DNA of 64,000 nucleotides. Source: Candidatus Phyllobacterium onerii (GTDB lineage Bacteria > Pseudomonadota > Alphaproteobacteria > Rhizobiales > Rhizobiaceae). The position numbers and the translations under genes are program-made. The stretch is taken from contig NZ_JAQMHX010000007.1 of NCBI RefSeq assembly GCF_028331445.1, forward strand, positions 248,001 through 312,000. The letters run 5' to 3'. Below, one piece after another: positions 11,101 to 20,565 of this stretch; the first letter of the stretch is position 1, and the number at the start of each line of letters is the position of its first letter. The notes beneath the pieces were generated by a model. It was not told the DNA's origin, made no database searches, and saw nothing but the letters and a program-made list of their open reading frames with translations.

Positions 11101-11238
11101 TATCGCGACCCGCACAAAGGCTACCTTTCGCGGGCACTGCCATTCAAGGAAAGCGATTTGACCGGGGACTACGATCATCTCGCACGTGTGCTGGAATGGT
11201 CGGCGGGCGGCGCTGACGATAGCGGTGACGGCGAATGA
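8098..11238 (+). CDS. addB: AddB subunit of the AddAB helicase-nuclease
   Basis: A 1046-residue protein of the alphaproteobacterial AddB family. It has UvrD/Rep-like organisation without a clear Walker A at the N terminus, and a C-terminal PDDEXK nuclease domain with the IDYKTG active-site motif near residue 920. With AddA it processes double-strand breaks for RecA loading. I see no cysteine in the last 400 residues, so the iron-sulphur cluster of Bacillus AddB appears to be absent. The start overlaps murU by 8 bases, and the stop overlaps the addA ATG. The frame stays open upstream of 8098, but the MVEHGHSRIFSI start fits the overlap best. Confidence 0.94.
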   Translation: MVEHGHSRIFSIAPGIPFLPALVDALRSGILVPGYPADPSDPMALAQAMIYVPTRRAARTLRSLLVETSPAKSAILPIIRPLGDVDEDAAMFDMGSDAFFDLLPPIGSTERLLLLARLVRPWRERLPNHVRALFGNEEIAIPATTADAIWLARDLASLMDQVETEAMGWSSLSNIVSEDLPNWWQVTLDFLGIVTSLWPDVLASRHRSNPAAHRNRLIELEAERLLRSPPAGPVIAAGSTGSIPATAQLLAAIARLPQGALVLPGVDRDMDAASWELLANTIDSPSIFGHPQYGLRKLLSQLGVLRRDVIQLGDAVAPKRAREALLAEAMRPADTSEAWADIDRGDGRFLAAIAPSALVEAANEREEALAVAVALRDAINQPGKTAALITADRELARRVSTELARFNITADDSGGHALRETQPATLMRLALETVFNPGDPVALLALLKHPLTRLGLERSAVRQAAETIELVSLRGGTGRATLSGLRSFFEKRLSDASTTPFEPGWLRQITVAQIEAARSACEALSQCMQPLAVFAPREAPVEIAEIIHATVASLENLARDDQGDIAALYSGAAGEQFAAFLRNLISADAGLEFMPSEWPSMIEALVAGEVVKPKAGAHPRLFIWGALEARLQTVDTVVIGGLNEGTWPGKTRNDPFMSRPMKSIVNLEPPERRTGLAAHDFQMAMGMDRVILTRAQRAANAPTVASRWLQRLETVLGKTATTELRVQGAKYLNWAREIDTAPDEDFVKRPEPKPPLGARPKHFSVTEIETLRRDPYAIFARRILRLRPIEPLIRDPDVAERGSLFHDILANFTAEGVDPQNADASARLLEIGRRFFDEVALPEEIDAVWWPRFQSLVPEYLQWERQRAHLITARHPEIASRKIPVETTGVTLSGRADRVDLRSDGLAEIIDYKTGSTPSKRQAHVLLSPQLALEAALLARGAFHEVGARDAADLLYVRLRPNGKVDPESILKIGSGSNSSEKSGPELGELSWHRLTELLTAYRDPHKGYLSRALPFKESDLTGDYDHLARVLEWSAGGADDSGDGE

Positions 11239-14200
11239 AGGCGCCGCGCAACATCCCGATAGAAACGATTGCCAATCAAAACAAGGCAGCCGATCCGAAG
11301 GATTCCGTCTGGGTTTCGGCCAACGCCGGGTCAGGGAAGACGCATGTACTGACGGAACGCGTCATTCGCCTGCTGCTAGACGGAACCGATCCCTCCAAGA
11401 TTCTTTGCTTGACGTACACCAAGGCAGCAGCAGCGGTCATGCAGAACCGCGTTTTTGCGCGATTGTCCGATTGGGCAACATTGGATGAAGGTGCATTGGC
11501 CCAGACCATCGAGAAGATCGATGGCAATCGCCCCGGGCCGAAACGGCTGGCACAAGCGCGACGCCTGTTTGCACGGGCGCTGGAAACGCCGGGCGGGCTC
11601 AAGATTCAGACCATCCACGCTTTTTGTGAAGCGATCCTCCATCAATTCCCGCTCGAGGCTAATATTGCTGGCCATTTTGAGTTGATGGATGACATGATGC
11701 AGGTCGCGCTGGTCGGCGAAGCGCGTCGCCAACTTTTGCAAGCCGCGCGCCTTGACCATAACGCGGAGCTTGCTGCTGCTTTTGCCGATGTGCTCGATGC
11801 CGCGGGAGAGTTTGGTCTGCAGCAACTGCTCGATGAAGCAGTAAACAAACGGCACGATCTGACACAATTTATCGGTGAAGTCGGTTATGATGATCTGCGC
11901 CGCCAGGCTTTTTATTCGCACTTCGGTTTCCAAGGCGACGAGACCGAAGGCAGCATTCTGTCAACGCTTTGGCCGGTGGACGAATTCGATCACTCAAGGT
12001 TGTCCGGCATTCTGCAGATACAAAAGAGTGCAACGCGGGCGCAAGAATTTGCGTTGATTCTGCTTCACGCGAAGTTCAACGAACAAGTCGACCAACGCGA
12101 GGAAGCGCTGCGAGCGGCGTTCCTGAAAGCGACGGGTGATCCCAAAAGCGGTTCCTATATCGCAACCAAGGGGGTAACGGACCGTTATCCGGATTTTATC
12201 GATCGTTACGATCAAGCGGCACAACGCGTATTCCGGGGTTTGGACCGTCTTAAACAATGGCGCGTGCTTCGCCTTACCCTTTCCGCGTTGGTTCTGATTG
12301 ACGATCTGATCGGCCGCTATCAGCAGATGAAAAAGACGCATGGTCTGCTCGATTTCGACGATCTGATTGTGCGTACAGTGAGATTGCTGTCGCGTCAGGA
12401 TGCTGGACCATGGGTACAATACAAGCTCGATAAAGGTATCGATCACATTCTGGTCGATGAGGCGCAGGATACGAGCCCCAATCAATGGCGTGTCATCCGT
12501 CTGCTCAGCGCGGAATTTTTTGCCGGCAAATCCGCCCGCGACATCCGGCGCACGCTGTTTGCCGTCGGTGACGAAAAGCAATCCATTTATTCGTTTCAGG
12601 GCGCTATTCCTGAGGATTTTGCCAAGCATGGCAGGGAGACCGAAAGAAACACCAGGCAATCTGAATTGAGTTTTGAGCGTGTCAATCTCAACTTCTCGTT
12701 TCGCTCGGCCCCCGATGTTTTGTCTGCCGTCGATAAAGTTTTTGCGCGGCCCGAGGCCAATCGTGGCTTCGGACGGGAACACGGCCCGACTGTCCATACG
12801 CCCATTCGCGATCATGACCCCGGCGAGGTTCAGATATGGGATATGATCACGCCAGAAAGCGCTCCGCAGGAAGACGATTGGCGCAAGCCCGTGGATAGCC
12901 TGCCTGCTCCACCTGTCCGGCTCGCTGAGCAGATCGCCGAGACGATAGATAGCTGGCTAAAGAATGGTGAGATAATTGAGGGGCAGGGCCGGCGTCTCGA
13001 AGCGCGAGACATCATGGTACTGGTGCGCAAGCGCGATCAGTTCATGCCAGCTTTGTCGCGTGAGCTGAAGAGGCGGCACGTCCCGGTCGCCGGCGCTGAC
13101 AGGTTGAAGCTCACGGACCACATTGCCATCAAGGATCTGGTGGCGCTTGGCCGGTTCATGCTGCTGCCATCCGACGACCTGTCCCTTGCGGCGCTGTTGA
13201 AGAGTCCACTGTTCAAGTGGAATGATGAACAACTGTTTGACCTTGCTTATGGCCGGGCAGAACATGAAACACTCTATCAACGGCTGAAGGCGCGTGCTGA
13301 CGATGATCTGATCGTGAGTGCAACGGCGCAACGATTGCAGAATTGGCGCAATCGGGCCGACACCGTACCAGTGTTCGAGTTCTATGCGGAGATTTTGGGG
13401 CCGGGAGGCGCAAGACGGGATCTGTTGGCAAGACTTGGCCATGAAGCCGGCGATGTCATAGATGAGTTTCAAAACTATGCGGTTGCTACGGAAAAGACCG
13501 GCCTCCCCGGACTTCAGGCATTCCTCGAAACTCTTGATGCCGCAACCCCCGAGATCAAACGCGAACTCGATCAGAGCCGCAATGAAGTTCGTATCATGAC
13601 GGTACACGCAGCCAAGGGGCTGGAGGCGGCCGTCGTTTTCCTGGTCGATTCCGGCAGTGCGGCATCGGCTGGCGGTCGAACGCCAAGTTTGCTTTCTTTC
13701 AAGCTGCAGGAAAAAGATGGCTGGCAAGGTCCAGGTTTTCTCTTCGTACCTGGCAAGACCTATGCAACCGCCTTTACGGGAGCAATCGTCGATAATCTGA
13801 AAATTCGGGCCGAGGAAGAGTATCGCCGGCTTCTTTATGTCGGGATGACGCGCGCCGAAGATCGCTTGATCGTTTGCGGCTATCGCGGACCACGGCAGGC
13901 ATCGGAAACCTGGCATGGTTTGGTCGAAGCCGCCCTGGGCGAGTTAAGCGAACCATTCCAGCATCCCGTAGAAACTGTGGTCGCCAGGCGTTATCGTGTG
14001 ACGGAGCGTGCACGCTCGTCGATCGATGAACTGGCCACCCCCTCCGAGGCACGTGCCGAACCATTTCCTGCGGCCTATCGCTCTCCCATGCCGCGAGAAG
14101 CCGGCCTGCCAAGACCGCTTGTACCATCCGGCGTCTCGGTCTTGATCGAGCCGGACGACGAAGCGCCCGTGATGACCGGCTCGCCAGTATTGACAAGCGA

Positions 14201-14732
14201 TGGGGGTGATCCATCTTTCGCGATCCGCCGTGGAACGGTCATCCACGCCTTGTTGCAGACCCTGCCGAACTTGTCCGCCGAACAACGGGTCCCAGCTGCG
14301 GAGCGCTACCTTTCGCGCGCAGCCTCCGACTGGCCCCGGCAGGAAATCGAAGATGCCTGGCAATCGGTCCTCGGCGTTATAGATGATCCACGCTATGCGC
14401 CGGTTTTCGCATCGGGCTCGCTTGCAGAAGTGGCGATCATGGGGACACTGCATCTGCGCGGCAAGGATCACGCTGTTTCGGGCGTGATCGACAGGCTGGC
14501 AGCCGATGAAAAGCGTGTGCTAATCGTGGATTACAAGACAAACCGTCCACCCCCGTCCACCCTCGCTAAGGTTCCGGAGGCGTATATCGCGCAGCTCGCC
14601 CTTTACCGCCAATTGCTGGAACCGCTTTATCCCGGCAAGACCGTGGAAGCTGCATTGCTCTTCACCGAAGGTCCGCACCTCATCGAGATCCCGGCGGACG
14701 CGATGCGCGACGCACTCGGTCGGATGGTGTGA
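11235..14732 (+). CDS. addA: AddA subunit of the AddAB helicase-nuclease
   Basis: An 1165-residue superfamily 1A helicase-nuclease. Walker A is ANAGSGKTHVLTER near residue 29. Motif II is VDEAQDTSPNQW near residue 410, motif III is VGDEKQSIYSFQG, and the later MTVHAAKGLEA and YVGMTRAEDRL motifs are all present. The C-terminal RecB-like nuclease has VDYKTNRPP near residue 1097. It unwinds and resects DNA ends in partnership with AddB. The ATG lies inside the addB stop region (4-base ATGA overlap), so the subunits should be made in equal amounts. About 190 bases without a clear gene follow before trxA. Confidence 0.96.
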   Translation: MKAPRNIPIETIANQNKAADPKDSVWVSANAGSGKTHVLTERVIRLLLDGTDPSKILCLTYTKAAAAVMQNRVFARLSDWATLDEGALAQTIEKIDGNRPGPKRLAQARRLFARALETPGGLKIQTIHAFCEAILHQFPLEANIAGHFELMDDMMQVALVGEARRQLLQAARLDHNAELAAAFADVLDAAGEFGLQQLLDEAVNKRHDLTQFIGEVGYDDLRRQAFYSHFGFQGDETEGSILSTLWPVDEFDHSRLSGILQIQKSATRAQEFALILLHAKFNEQVDQREEALRAAFLKATGDPKSGSYIATKGVTDRYPDFIDRYDQAAQRVFRGLDRLKQWRVLRLTLSALVLIDDLIGRYQQMKKTHGLLDFDDLIVRTVRLLSRQDAGPWVQYKLDKGIDHILVDEAQDTSPNQWRVIRLLSAEFFAGKSARDIRRTLFAVGDEKQSIYSFQGAIPEDFAKHGRETERNTRQSELSFERVNLNFSFRSAPDVLSAVDKVFARPEANRGFGREHGPTVHTPIRDHDPGEVQIWDMITPESAPQEDDWRKPVDSLPAPPVRLAEQIAETIDSWLKNGEIIEGQGRRLEARDIMVLVRKRDQFMPALSRELKRRHVPVAGADRLKLTDHIAIKDLVALGRFMLLPSDDLSLAALLKSPLFKWNDEQLFDLAYGRAEHETLYQRLKARADDDLIVSATAQRLQNWRNRADTVPVFEFYAEILGPGGARRDLLARLGHEAGDVIDEFQNYAVATEKTGLPGLQAFLETLDAATPEIKRELDQSRNEVRIMTVHAAKGLEAAVVFLVDSGSAASAGGRTPSLLSFKLQEKDGWQGPGFLFVPGKTYATAFTGAIVDNLKIRAEEEYRRLLYVGMTRAEDRLIVCGYRGPRQASETWHGLVEAALGELSEPFQHPVETVVARRYRVTERARSSIDELATPSEARAEPFPAAYRSPMPREAGLPRPLVPSGVSVLIEPDDEAPVMTGSPVLTSDGGDPSFAIRRGTVIHALLQTLPNLSAEQRVPAAERYLSRAASDWPRQEIEDAWQSVLGVIDDPRYAPVFASGSLAEVAIMGTLHLRGKDHAVSGVIDRLAADEKRVLIVDYKTNRPPPSTLAKVPEAYIAQLALYRQLLEPLYPGKTVEAALLFTEGPHLIEIPADAMRDALGRMV

Positions 14733-14923
14733 GCAAACGATATGGATTGGAAAATGCAAAACGTGGTAAGGCTGATTATTGATTGCTGCGGGCCGGCAAC
14801 GAAGCAGGATTGCAGCCTCCACCAGACTGTTTGCACTGAATCGTGACAACACCGAGCTTGACGATTGCGAGCCGACTCACCACATGATGTGCAACACATT
14901 CACAAACACACAAGGAAAAGCCC

Positions 14924-15247
14924 ATGGCTACCGTCAAGATCGACACCAGCAATTTCCAGTCCGACGTCATTCAGGCGGGCCAGCCTGTCGTCGTTGATTT
15001 TTGGGCGGAATGGTGCGGCCCGTGCAAGATGATCGCCCCTGCTCTTGAAGAGATTGCCTCCGAGATGGAAGGCAAGATCACGATCGCCAAGGTCAACATC
15101 GATGAAAATCCGGAACTGGCTGCCCAGTTCGGCGTGCGTTCGATCCCGACTTTGCTGATGTTCAAGGATGGTGAACTTGCTGCCAATCTGGTCGGCGCTG
15201 CTCCGAAGAGCAAATTGTCCGACTGGATCAGGAATTCGGCTGCTTGA
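14924..15247 (+). CDS. trxA: Thioredoxin 1
   Basis: A 107-residue cytoplasmic thioredoxin with the redox site WCGPCKM near residue 32 and the cis-proline loop SIPTL near residue 76. It keeps protein thiols reduced using thioredoxin reductase. AAGGAAAAGCCC before the ATG gives a usable ribosome site. The addAB-trxA-folC neighbourhood is standard for Rhizobiales. A strong terminator follows, and the next gene runs in the opposite direction. Confidence 0.97.
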   Translation: MATVKIDTSNFQSDVIQAGQPVVVDFWAEWCGPCKMIAPALEEIASEMEGKITIAKVNIDENPELAAQFGVRSIPTLLMFKDGELAANLVGAAPKSKLSDWIRNSAA

Positions 15248-15267
15248 TTGTTCAAGTCATTTGAACG

Positions 15268-15297
15268 AAAAAAGCCCGGTTTACTGCCGGGCTTTTT
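15268..15297 (+). terminator. Terminator after trxA
   Basis: AAAAAGCCCGG pairs with CCGGGCTTTTT around a short loop; the stem ends in a T run. On the minus strand the flanking A run also becomes a T run, so it may end folC transcripts too. Confidence 0.92.
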
Positions 15298-15314
15298 GTT
15301 GCGCGGAGTTTTCG

Positions 15315-15384
15315 AGAGCAATTCCAGGAAAAGTGGGAACCGGGTTTCCGTCCGGAATTTGCATAAAAACAGAGCTTTATAGAG
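15315..15384. repeat. Rhizobial-type dispersed intergenic repeat
   Basis: The stretch contains AATTCCAGGAAAAGTG, then a GGGTTTCCGTCCGGAATT core and GCATAAAAACAGAG. From memory this layout matches a short imperfectly palindromic repeat that is scattered through many rhizobial and related genomes between genes. TTCC-GGAA elements within it form partial inverted repeats. It sits between the convergent trxA and folC genes and its right end covers the folC stop codon. It is a single copy in this window, so repeat status rests on recognition, not on comparison here. Confidence 0.5.
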
Positions 15385-16705
15385 GCGGCGTGCCGTTGTC
15401 CGAAAGAACGTCGCCAGCCAGATACAGCGACCCGCCTATAAGAATTCGCGGTGCCGGCTCGGATGTATCCCAGCTATGCGCCAGAATCTTCAGAGCATTT
15501 TCGACTGAATGTACAGGTTCAGCCGAAAGCCCGGCTTCATTGGCAGCAAGCGCGAGCTCGTCATGCGGAATCCCGGCGCCACTGGAACGTATCGGCACCG
15601 TATAAACGTGCCGCGCCATGCCGGTAAAAGCCTGAAAATACCCAACTGGATCCTTGGTATTGATCATGCCGGTGATCAGAAACAGCGGCCGTTGGTTGCG
15701 ATCTTCCAATGTGGCAATCGCCTCGGCGATCACCAGCCCCGCTCCGGGGTTGTGTCCGCCATCAAGCCAGATTTCCGAGCCCGGGACCGCCATCTCCACC
15801 AGCTTGCCCTTGATGAGCCGCTGCATCCGGGCGGGCCACTCGACGTTTGCCATCGCCCGTTCGACGGCCTGCTCCGGCACCTTGAAACCGGCTGTTCTGA
15901 CCGCCTGGATTGCTGCCGCAGCGTTCGCCAGCTGGTGGCGGCCGAGCAGCGCCGGCAAAGGCAGGTCCATCAGTCCCTTGTTGTCCTGATAGACCATGCG
16001 CCCGCGTTCTTCGAAGCTGAGGAAATCCTGGCCATACACTGTAAAGGGGCAATCGCGGCGTTCGGCGGTCTCGATCAGCACCATGCGAACGGCTTCTTCT
16101 TCCTGGGCTCCGATGACAACAGGGCAACGCGGCTTGATGATGCCGGCCTTTTCCGCGGCAATCAGCTCCACACGATCACCGAGATAGGGCTGGTGATCGA
16201 GCGAAATGGGCATGATGACACTGACGGCCGGCTCGGGAATGACATTGGTGGCATCGAACCGCCCGCCAAGGCCAACTTCGAGGATGACAGCATCCGCCGG
16301 GTGCTCAGAGAACAAAACGAAAGTGACGGCGGTTAGGATTTCGAAGACGGTGATTGCCTGTCCGGCATTGGCGTCGGCAACCCGCCTGACCGCATCCGCC
16401 AGCACATCGTCCTCGACGATCTTGCCGCCGCCGGGCGCGCCAATCCGATAGCGCTCATGCCAGCGTACGAGATGCGGCGAGGTGTGGACGTGCACCGTGT
16501 AGCCCGCGGCTTCAAGGAGCGCCCGCGAGAAAGCGACGGCAGAGCCCTTGCCATTGGTGCCAGCGACGTGGATTACCGGCGGTATCCGCAGCTGCGGATT
16601 GCCCAGCGTGTCCAATAGGCGCGTTATACGGCCGAGAGACAGATCGAAGCCCTTGGGGTGGAGCCCGAGGAGCCGGTCGATCTCTTGTTCAGCACGCGAT
16701 GGCAT
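15377..16705 (-). CDS. folC: Bifunctional folylpolyglutamate synthase/dihydrofolate synthase
   Basis: A 442-residue Mur-ligase-family enzyme. The P-loop HVAGTNGKGSAVAF lies near residue 47, and the GGHNPGAG motif near residue 318 is the usual C-terminal signature. It joins glutamate to dihydropteroate and extends the folate tail. It is the last gene of a minus-strand cluster trpF-trpB-trpA-accD-folC and starts 30 bases after accD. The stop codon falls inside a dispersed repeat. Confidence 0.95.
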   Translation of the reverse strand: MPSRAEQEIDRLLGLHPKGFDLSLGRITRLLDTLGNPQLRIPPVIHVAGTNGKGSAVAFSRALLEAAGYTVHVHTSPHLVRWHERYRIGAPGGGKIVEDDVLADAVRRVADANAGQAITVFEILTAVTFVLFSEHPADAVILEVGLGGRFDATNVIPEPAVSVIMPISLDHQPYLGDRVELIAAEKAGIIKPRCPVVIGAQEEEAVRMVLIETAERRDCPFTVYGQDFLSFEERGRMVYQDNKGLMDLPLPALLGRHQLANAAAAIQAVRTAGFKVPEQAVERAMANVEWPARMQRLIKGKLVEMAVPGSEIWLDGGHNPGAGLVIAEAIATLEDRNQRPLFLITGMINTKDPVGYFQAFTGMARHVYTVPIRSSGAGIPHDELALAANEAGLSAEPVHSVENALKILAHSWDTSEPAPRILIGGSLYLAGDVLSDNGTPPL

Positions 16706-16735
16706 TGCACAGCCAATTCAAAAAGCAGGTCGGCA

Positions 16736-17656
16736 TCAAGCTTCGGTTTCGACCGGTACCGGCACCACGGCCTGTTCGTTGGGGTGTTCCTCAGCAATTT
16801 CCGTGGCCGCTTCACCCATCAGCATTTTCAACAGCCGGGCAATCGTCGCTTTCAATTCCGTACGCGGCACGACCATGTCCACCATCCCATGCGTCTTCAG
16901 ATATTCGGCGCGTTGAAACCCTTCGGGCAATTTTTCACGGATGGTCTGTTCAATAACGCGCTGTCCGGCAAAGCCGATCAATGCACCGGGTTCGGCGATG
17001 TGGATATCACCAAGCATTGCGTAAGAGGCCGAGACGCCGCCTGTCGTCGGGTTCGTGAGGACGACGATATAAGGCAGACCAGCTTCCTTCAGCATTTCGA
17101 CACCGACCGTCGTACGCGGCAACTGCATCAGGGAAAGAATTCCCTCCTGCATGCGAGCACCGCCGGACGCAGCGAAAAGCACCAGTGGTTTCTTTTGGGC
17201 GATCGCGGTTTCGAAACCCTTGATGATCGCCTCACCCGCCGCCATGCCGAGCGAACCGCCCATGAAACTAAAATCATGGATGGTCACGACGATCGGTAGT
17301 CCCTCGATCGTGCCAAGCGCGTTGATGATCGCATCATCCTGGCCGGTTTTGATGCGGTGCTCCTTCAGCCGGTCGACGTAGCGCTTTTCATCGCGGAATT
17401 TCAATGGATCTGTCGCAACTTTCGGCTGTTCCAGCACTTCAAAGACACCGTCATCGAAAAAGAACTTCAACCGGTCCTTTGCGGGGATACGCATATGATG
17501 GCCGGAAGTTGGTACGACCCACTGGTTCTTTTCCAGATCCGTATGGAAAACCATTTCGCCGGATTCAGGATCCTTGATCCAGAGATTCTCCGGCATTTCA
17601 CGGCGACCAAGCATCGAATTGATCTTGGGCCGGACGTAGTTCGTGATCCAGTTCAT
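16736..17656 (-). CDS. accD: Acetyl-CoA carboxylase carboxyltransferase beta subunit, lacking the zinc finger
   Basis: A 306-residue crotonase-fold subunit that transfers the carboxyl group to acetyl-CoA in the first step of fatty acid synthesis, with AccA as partner. The carboxyltransferase core is intact ([37 protein letters not shown]). In E. coli four cysteines near residues 27-49 bind zinc. Here the aligned positions are Asp29, Ser32, Val48 and Ser51, so no C4 finger can form. The neighbours trpA and folC are the usual ones in this order. Confidence 0.96.
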   Translation of the reverse strand: MNWITNYVRPKINSMLGRREMPENLWIKDPESGEMVFHTDLEKNQWVVPTSGHHMRIPAKDRLKFFFDDGVFEVLEQPKVATDPLKFRDEKRYVDRLKEHRIKTGQDDAIINALGTIEGLPIVVTIHDFSFMGGSLGMAAGEAIIKGFETAIAQKKPLVLFAASGGARMQEGILSLMQLPRTTVGVEMLKEAGLPYIVVLTNPTTGGVSASYAMLGDIHIAEPGALIGFAGQRVIEQTIREKLPEGFQRAEYLKTHGMVDMVVPRTELKATIARLLKMLMGEAATEIAEEHPNEQAVVPVPVETEA

Positions 17657-17697
17657 GATCGGTCCTGTTCTTCTAGCAAACGGTTGATTTAGGAACT

Positions 17698-18537
17698 TTA
17701 CTCGGCCGCCGCAAGACTTGACGCCCGCACACCGCTGGAAAGGCCTTTGACCATCGTGGCAACGGCTTCGGCGGGATCGGCCACCAAGGAACCGTCGGGA
17801 TTGATCGTGTTAGCAACAGCATTGACGATCGCCGTGCCGACGACAACGCCGTCTGCGGCGGAGCCGATTACCTTGGCCTGCTCAGCGGTCTTGACGCCGA
17901 AGCCGACGACGACCGGCAAGTCCGTATGCATCTTGATCCGCTCGACAGCGGCCGCAACCCGGCTCGTATCAGGCAATGCCGATCCGGTAATGCCGTTCAT
18001 CGATACATAGTACACAAAGCCCGATGTGTTCTGCAGGACCTTCGGCAGACGCTTGTCATCAGTTGTTGGCGTCGCCAGGCGAATGAAATTGATCCCGGCC
18101 TTGATCGCAGGAATGCAGAGTTCTTCGTCCATTTCCGGCGGCAGATCGACAATGATCAGGCCGTCGATGCCAGAGGCGACGGCATCCACAAGGAAACGGT
18201 CGACGCCGTAGATGTAGATCGGGTTGTAGTATCCCATCAGCACGATCGGGGTGGTATCGTCGGTTTGCCGAAAGCGCGCGGCGAGATCGAGCGTCTTCGT
18301 CAGCGACATGCCCTTTTTAAGGGCCCGCAACCCGGCAGCCTGAATGGCAGGTCCGTCCGCCATGGGGTCAGAGAATGGCACACCGAGCTCGATGATATCG
18401 GAACCGGCGCCGGGCAGCCCCTTCATGATTTTCAGCGATGTGTCGAAGTCCGGATCGCCGCCCATGAAATAGGTCACGAGTGCCGGACGCCCTTCAGCTC
18501 TGAGCGCTGCGAATTTTCTGTCGATACGCGTCGTCAT
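17698..18537 (-). CDS. trpA: Tryptophan synthase alpha subunit
   Basis: A 279-residue TIM-barrel enzyme that cleaves indole-3-glycerol phosphate. The catalytic glutamate lies in [14 protein letters not shown] near residue 52, and the catalytic aspartate in GLIIVDLP near residue 130. It follows trpB by only 2 bases on the minus strand, as expected for subunits of the alpha2-beta2 complex. Confidence 0.97.
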   Translation of the reverse strand: MTTRIDRKFAALRAEGRPALVTYFMGGDPDFDTSLKIMKGLPGAGSDIIELGVPFSDPMADGPAIQAAGLRALKKGMSLTKTLDLAARFRQTDDTTPIVLMGYYNPIYIYGVDRFLVDAVASGIDGLIIVDLPPEMDEELCIPAIKAGINFIRLATPTTDDKRLPKVLQNTSGFVYYVSMNGITGSALPDTSRVAAAVERIKMHTDLPVVVGFGVKTAEQAKVIGSAADGVVVGTAIVNAVANTINPDGSLVADPAEAVATMVKGLSSGVRASSLAAAE

Positions 18538-18539
18538 GA

Positions 18540-19790
18540 TCAGATGTCCATCCCTAGAAGCTGCCCGACCGTATGCACATCCTTGTCGCCACGCCCGGAA
18601 AGATTGACGATCATGATCTTGTCCTGTGCCATCTTAGGCGCGATTTTCACCGCATGGGCGATGGCATGGGCGGATTCCAGTGCAGGAATGATACCTTCGG
18701 TGCGGGTTGTCAGGGTGAACGCTTCGAGAGCTTCATCGTCGAGTATCGGTACGTAGGAAACGCGGCCCGTATCGCGCAACCATGAATGCTCCGGCCCCAC
18801 GCCCGGGTAGTCGAGACCGGCCGAAACCGAGTGACCGTCGAGGATCTGGCCGTCCTTGTTCTGCAAGAGATAAGTGCGGTTGCCGTGCAAGACGCCAGGA
18901 CGCCCCGCGCTCATCGAGGCGCAGTGCTCTTCGCCATCCAGCCCACGGCCGCCGGCTTCGATGCCGATGATCTCGACACTCTTGTCGTCAAGGAAGGGAT
19001 GGAACAGACCAATTGCGTTGGACCCGCCACCAACGGCAGCAATGATGGTGTCCGGCAGGCGACCTTCGCGTTCGAGGATCTGCTCGCGGGCTTCAGTACC
19101 GATGACCGACTGGAAATCCCTTACCATCTCCGGATAGGGATGCGGACCAGCGGCGGTGCCGATCAGGTAATAGGTATCCTCGACATTAGAGACCCAGTCG
19201 CGCAGGGCCTCGTTCATCGCGTCCTTCAACGTGCCATGGCCAGACGATACCGGCTTGACCTCGGCGCCGAGCAATTTCATGCGAAACACATTCGGCTTCT
19301 GCCGCTCGACGTCGGTCGCGCCCATATAGACCACGCAAGGCAGGCCGAAACGGGCGGACACCGTGGCCGACGCGACGCCGTGCTGGCCGGCGCCGGTCTC
19401 CGCGATGATGCGGGTCTTTCCCATACGCTTTGCAAGCAGGATCTGGCCAAGGCAATTGTTGATCTTGTGGCTGCCGGTATGGTTCAGATCTTCGCGCTTG
19501 AAATAGATCTTTGCGCCGCCGTCGAGGCCCTGATCCTTGGCCAGCTGGCGCACATGTTGTGTCAGGCCTTCTGCGTAGTAGAGCTTGGATGGCCGTCCGG
19601 CGTAGTGCGTTGACAGGGCCTGAAGCTCTGCTTTGAACGATGGATCGTTCTTCGCGTCTTCATAGGCCTGCTGCAATTCAAGAATCAGCGGCATCAGGGT
19701 CTCGGCAACAAAACGCCCACCGAAAATGCCGAACATGCCCTCCTCGTCAGGGCCTGTCTTGAATGAATTGGGTTCAACCACCGTGTTCAC
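18540..19790 (-). CDS. trpB: Tryptophan synthase beta subunit (GTG start)
   Basis: A 416-residue PLP enzyme that joins indole and serine. The PLP lysine is in [14 protein letters not shown] near residue 108, and the phosphate-binding GGGSNAIG loop is near residue 250. The start is GTG at 19790 with GGAG seven bases upstream on the minus strand. No in-frame ATG precedes the conserved N terminus. It is 56 bases downstream of trpF. Confidence 0.97.
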   Translation of the reverse strand: MNTVVEPNSFKTGPDEEGMFGIFGGRFVAETLMPLILELQQAYEDAKNDPSFKAELQALSTHYAGRPSKLYYAEGLTQHVRQLAKDQGLDGGAKIYFKREDLNHTGSHKINNCLGQILLAKRMGKTRIIAETGAGQHGVASATVSARFGLPCVVYMGATDVERQKPNVFRMKLLGAEVKPVSSGHGTLKDAMNEALRDWVSNVEDTYYLIGTAAGPHPYPEMVRDFQSVIGTEAREQILEREGRLPDTIIAAVGGGSNAIGLFHPFLDDKSVEIIGIEAGGRGLDGEEHCASMSAGRPGVLHGNRTYLLQNKDGQILDGHSVSAGLDYPGVGPEHSWLRDTGRVSYVPILDDEALEAFTLTTRTEGIIPALESAHAIAHAVKIAPKMAQDKIMIVNLSGRGDKDVHTVGQLLGMDI

Positions 19791-19846
19791 TGCATCACTC
19801 CAATCTTGAGGCTCTGTCGCTTTGTTAAAACGACCGCCTCTTATAT

Positions 19847-20506
19847 TCAGGCCGCATCAGCGCTTTTGGCAGCGCGCACAGCCCGGAAAAAATCCTTGAT
19901 CAGGCCAACATCCTTCACGCCCGGTGCAGACTCGACGCCGGAGGAAATGTCGATGCCTTGTGCATTCGTCGCCCGTAACGCCTCGGCGATATTACTCGCG
20001 TTGAGACCACCGGAAAGCATGTAATCGGTAGAGGCGTCAAGCTCACTCAGCACCCGCCAGTCAAAAGAAACACCGTTTCCGCCAGGAAGCTCCGATCCCT
20101 TTGGTGGTTTGGCGTCAAAAAGGAAGCGATCGGCCACGCCGATATACGGCTTGATCTGTTCAAGATCGCCGCGTTCGCGCAAGGCAAGTGCCTTCATGAC
20201 CGGCAAGCCATAACGGGCCTTGATGTCCGCAACCCGGTTAACGCTCTCATCGCCATGCAATTGGAGCATGTCCGGCTGCATCGCAGCAACAATCGTGTCG
20301 AGCGTGACGTCATCCGGATCGACAGTCACAGCGACTGCTATCGCGCGCCCCCTGGCAGCCTGACGCAGACGGCCAGCCTCGCGAGGATCGGCATAGCGGG
20401 GGCTTTTCGGAAAGAAAATGAAGCCGATATGAGATGCGCCGCCGTCCAGTGCCGCAGCCACTGCTTCGTCGGTTTTCAACCCGCATATCTTGATATCGAG
20501 GCTCAT
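19847..20506 (-). CDS. trpF: Phosphoribosylanthranilate isomerase
   Basis: A 219-residue TIM-barrel enzyme of tryptophan synthesis. The catalytic cysteine is in DIKICGLKT near residue 7 and the catalytic aspartate near residue 135 in [10 protein letters not shown]. The C-terminal [13 protein letters not shown] phosphate-binding loop is typical. ATG 20506 is chosen because the conserved IKICG motif follows at once; the frame runs 16 codons further upstream without conservation. trpF heads the trpF-trpB-trpA-accD-folC cluster. Confidence 0.96.
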   Translation of the reverse strand: MSLDIKICGLKTDEAVAAALDGGASHIGFIFFPKSPRYADPREAGRLRQAARGRAIAVAVTVDPDDVTLDTIVAAMQPDMLQLHGDESVNRVADIKARYGLPVMKALALRERGDLEQIKPYIGVADRFLFDAKPPKGSELPGGNGVSFDWRVLSELDASTDYMLSGGLNASNIAEALRATNAQGIDISSGVESAPGVKDVGLIKDFFRAVRAAKSADAA

Positions 20507-20565
20507 AAGCCGCCACTCGCACGAAAATGCGTCAAAGTCGAGGATTTTGCGCATTTGGTCAATGG

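Noticed and set aside
12957-13916. Minus-strand open frame inside addA (319 codons)
   Set aside because: Lies wholly inside conserved helicase motifs of addA; no independent signals.
16381-16705. Frameshift or split of folC
   Set aside because: The 442-codon frame is continuous and contains all expected motifs, so there is no break.
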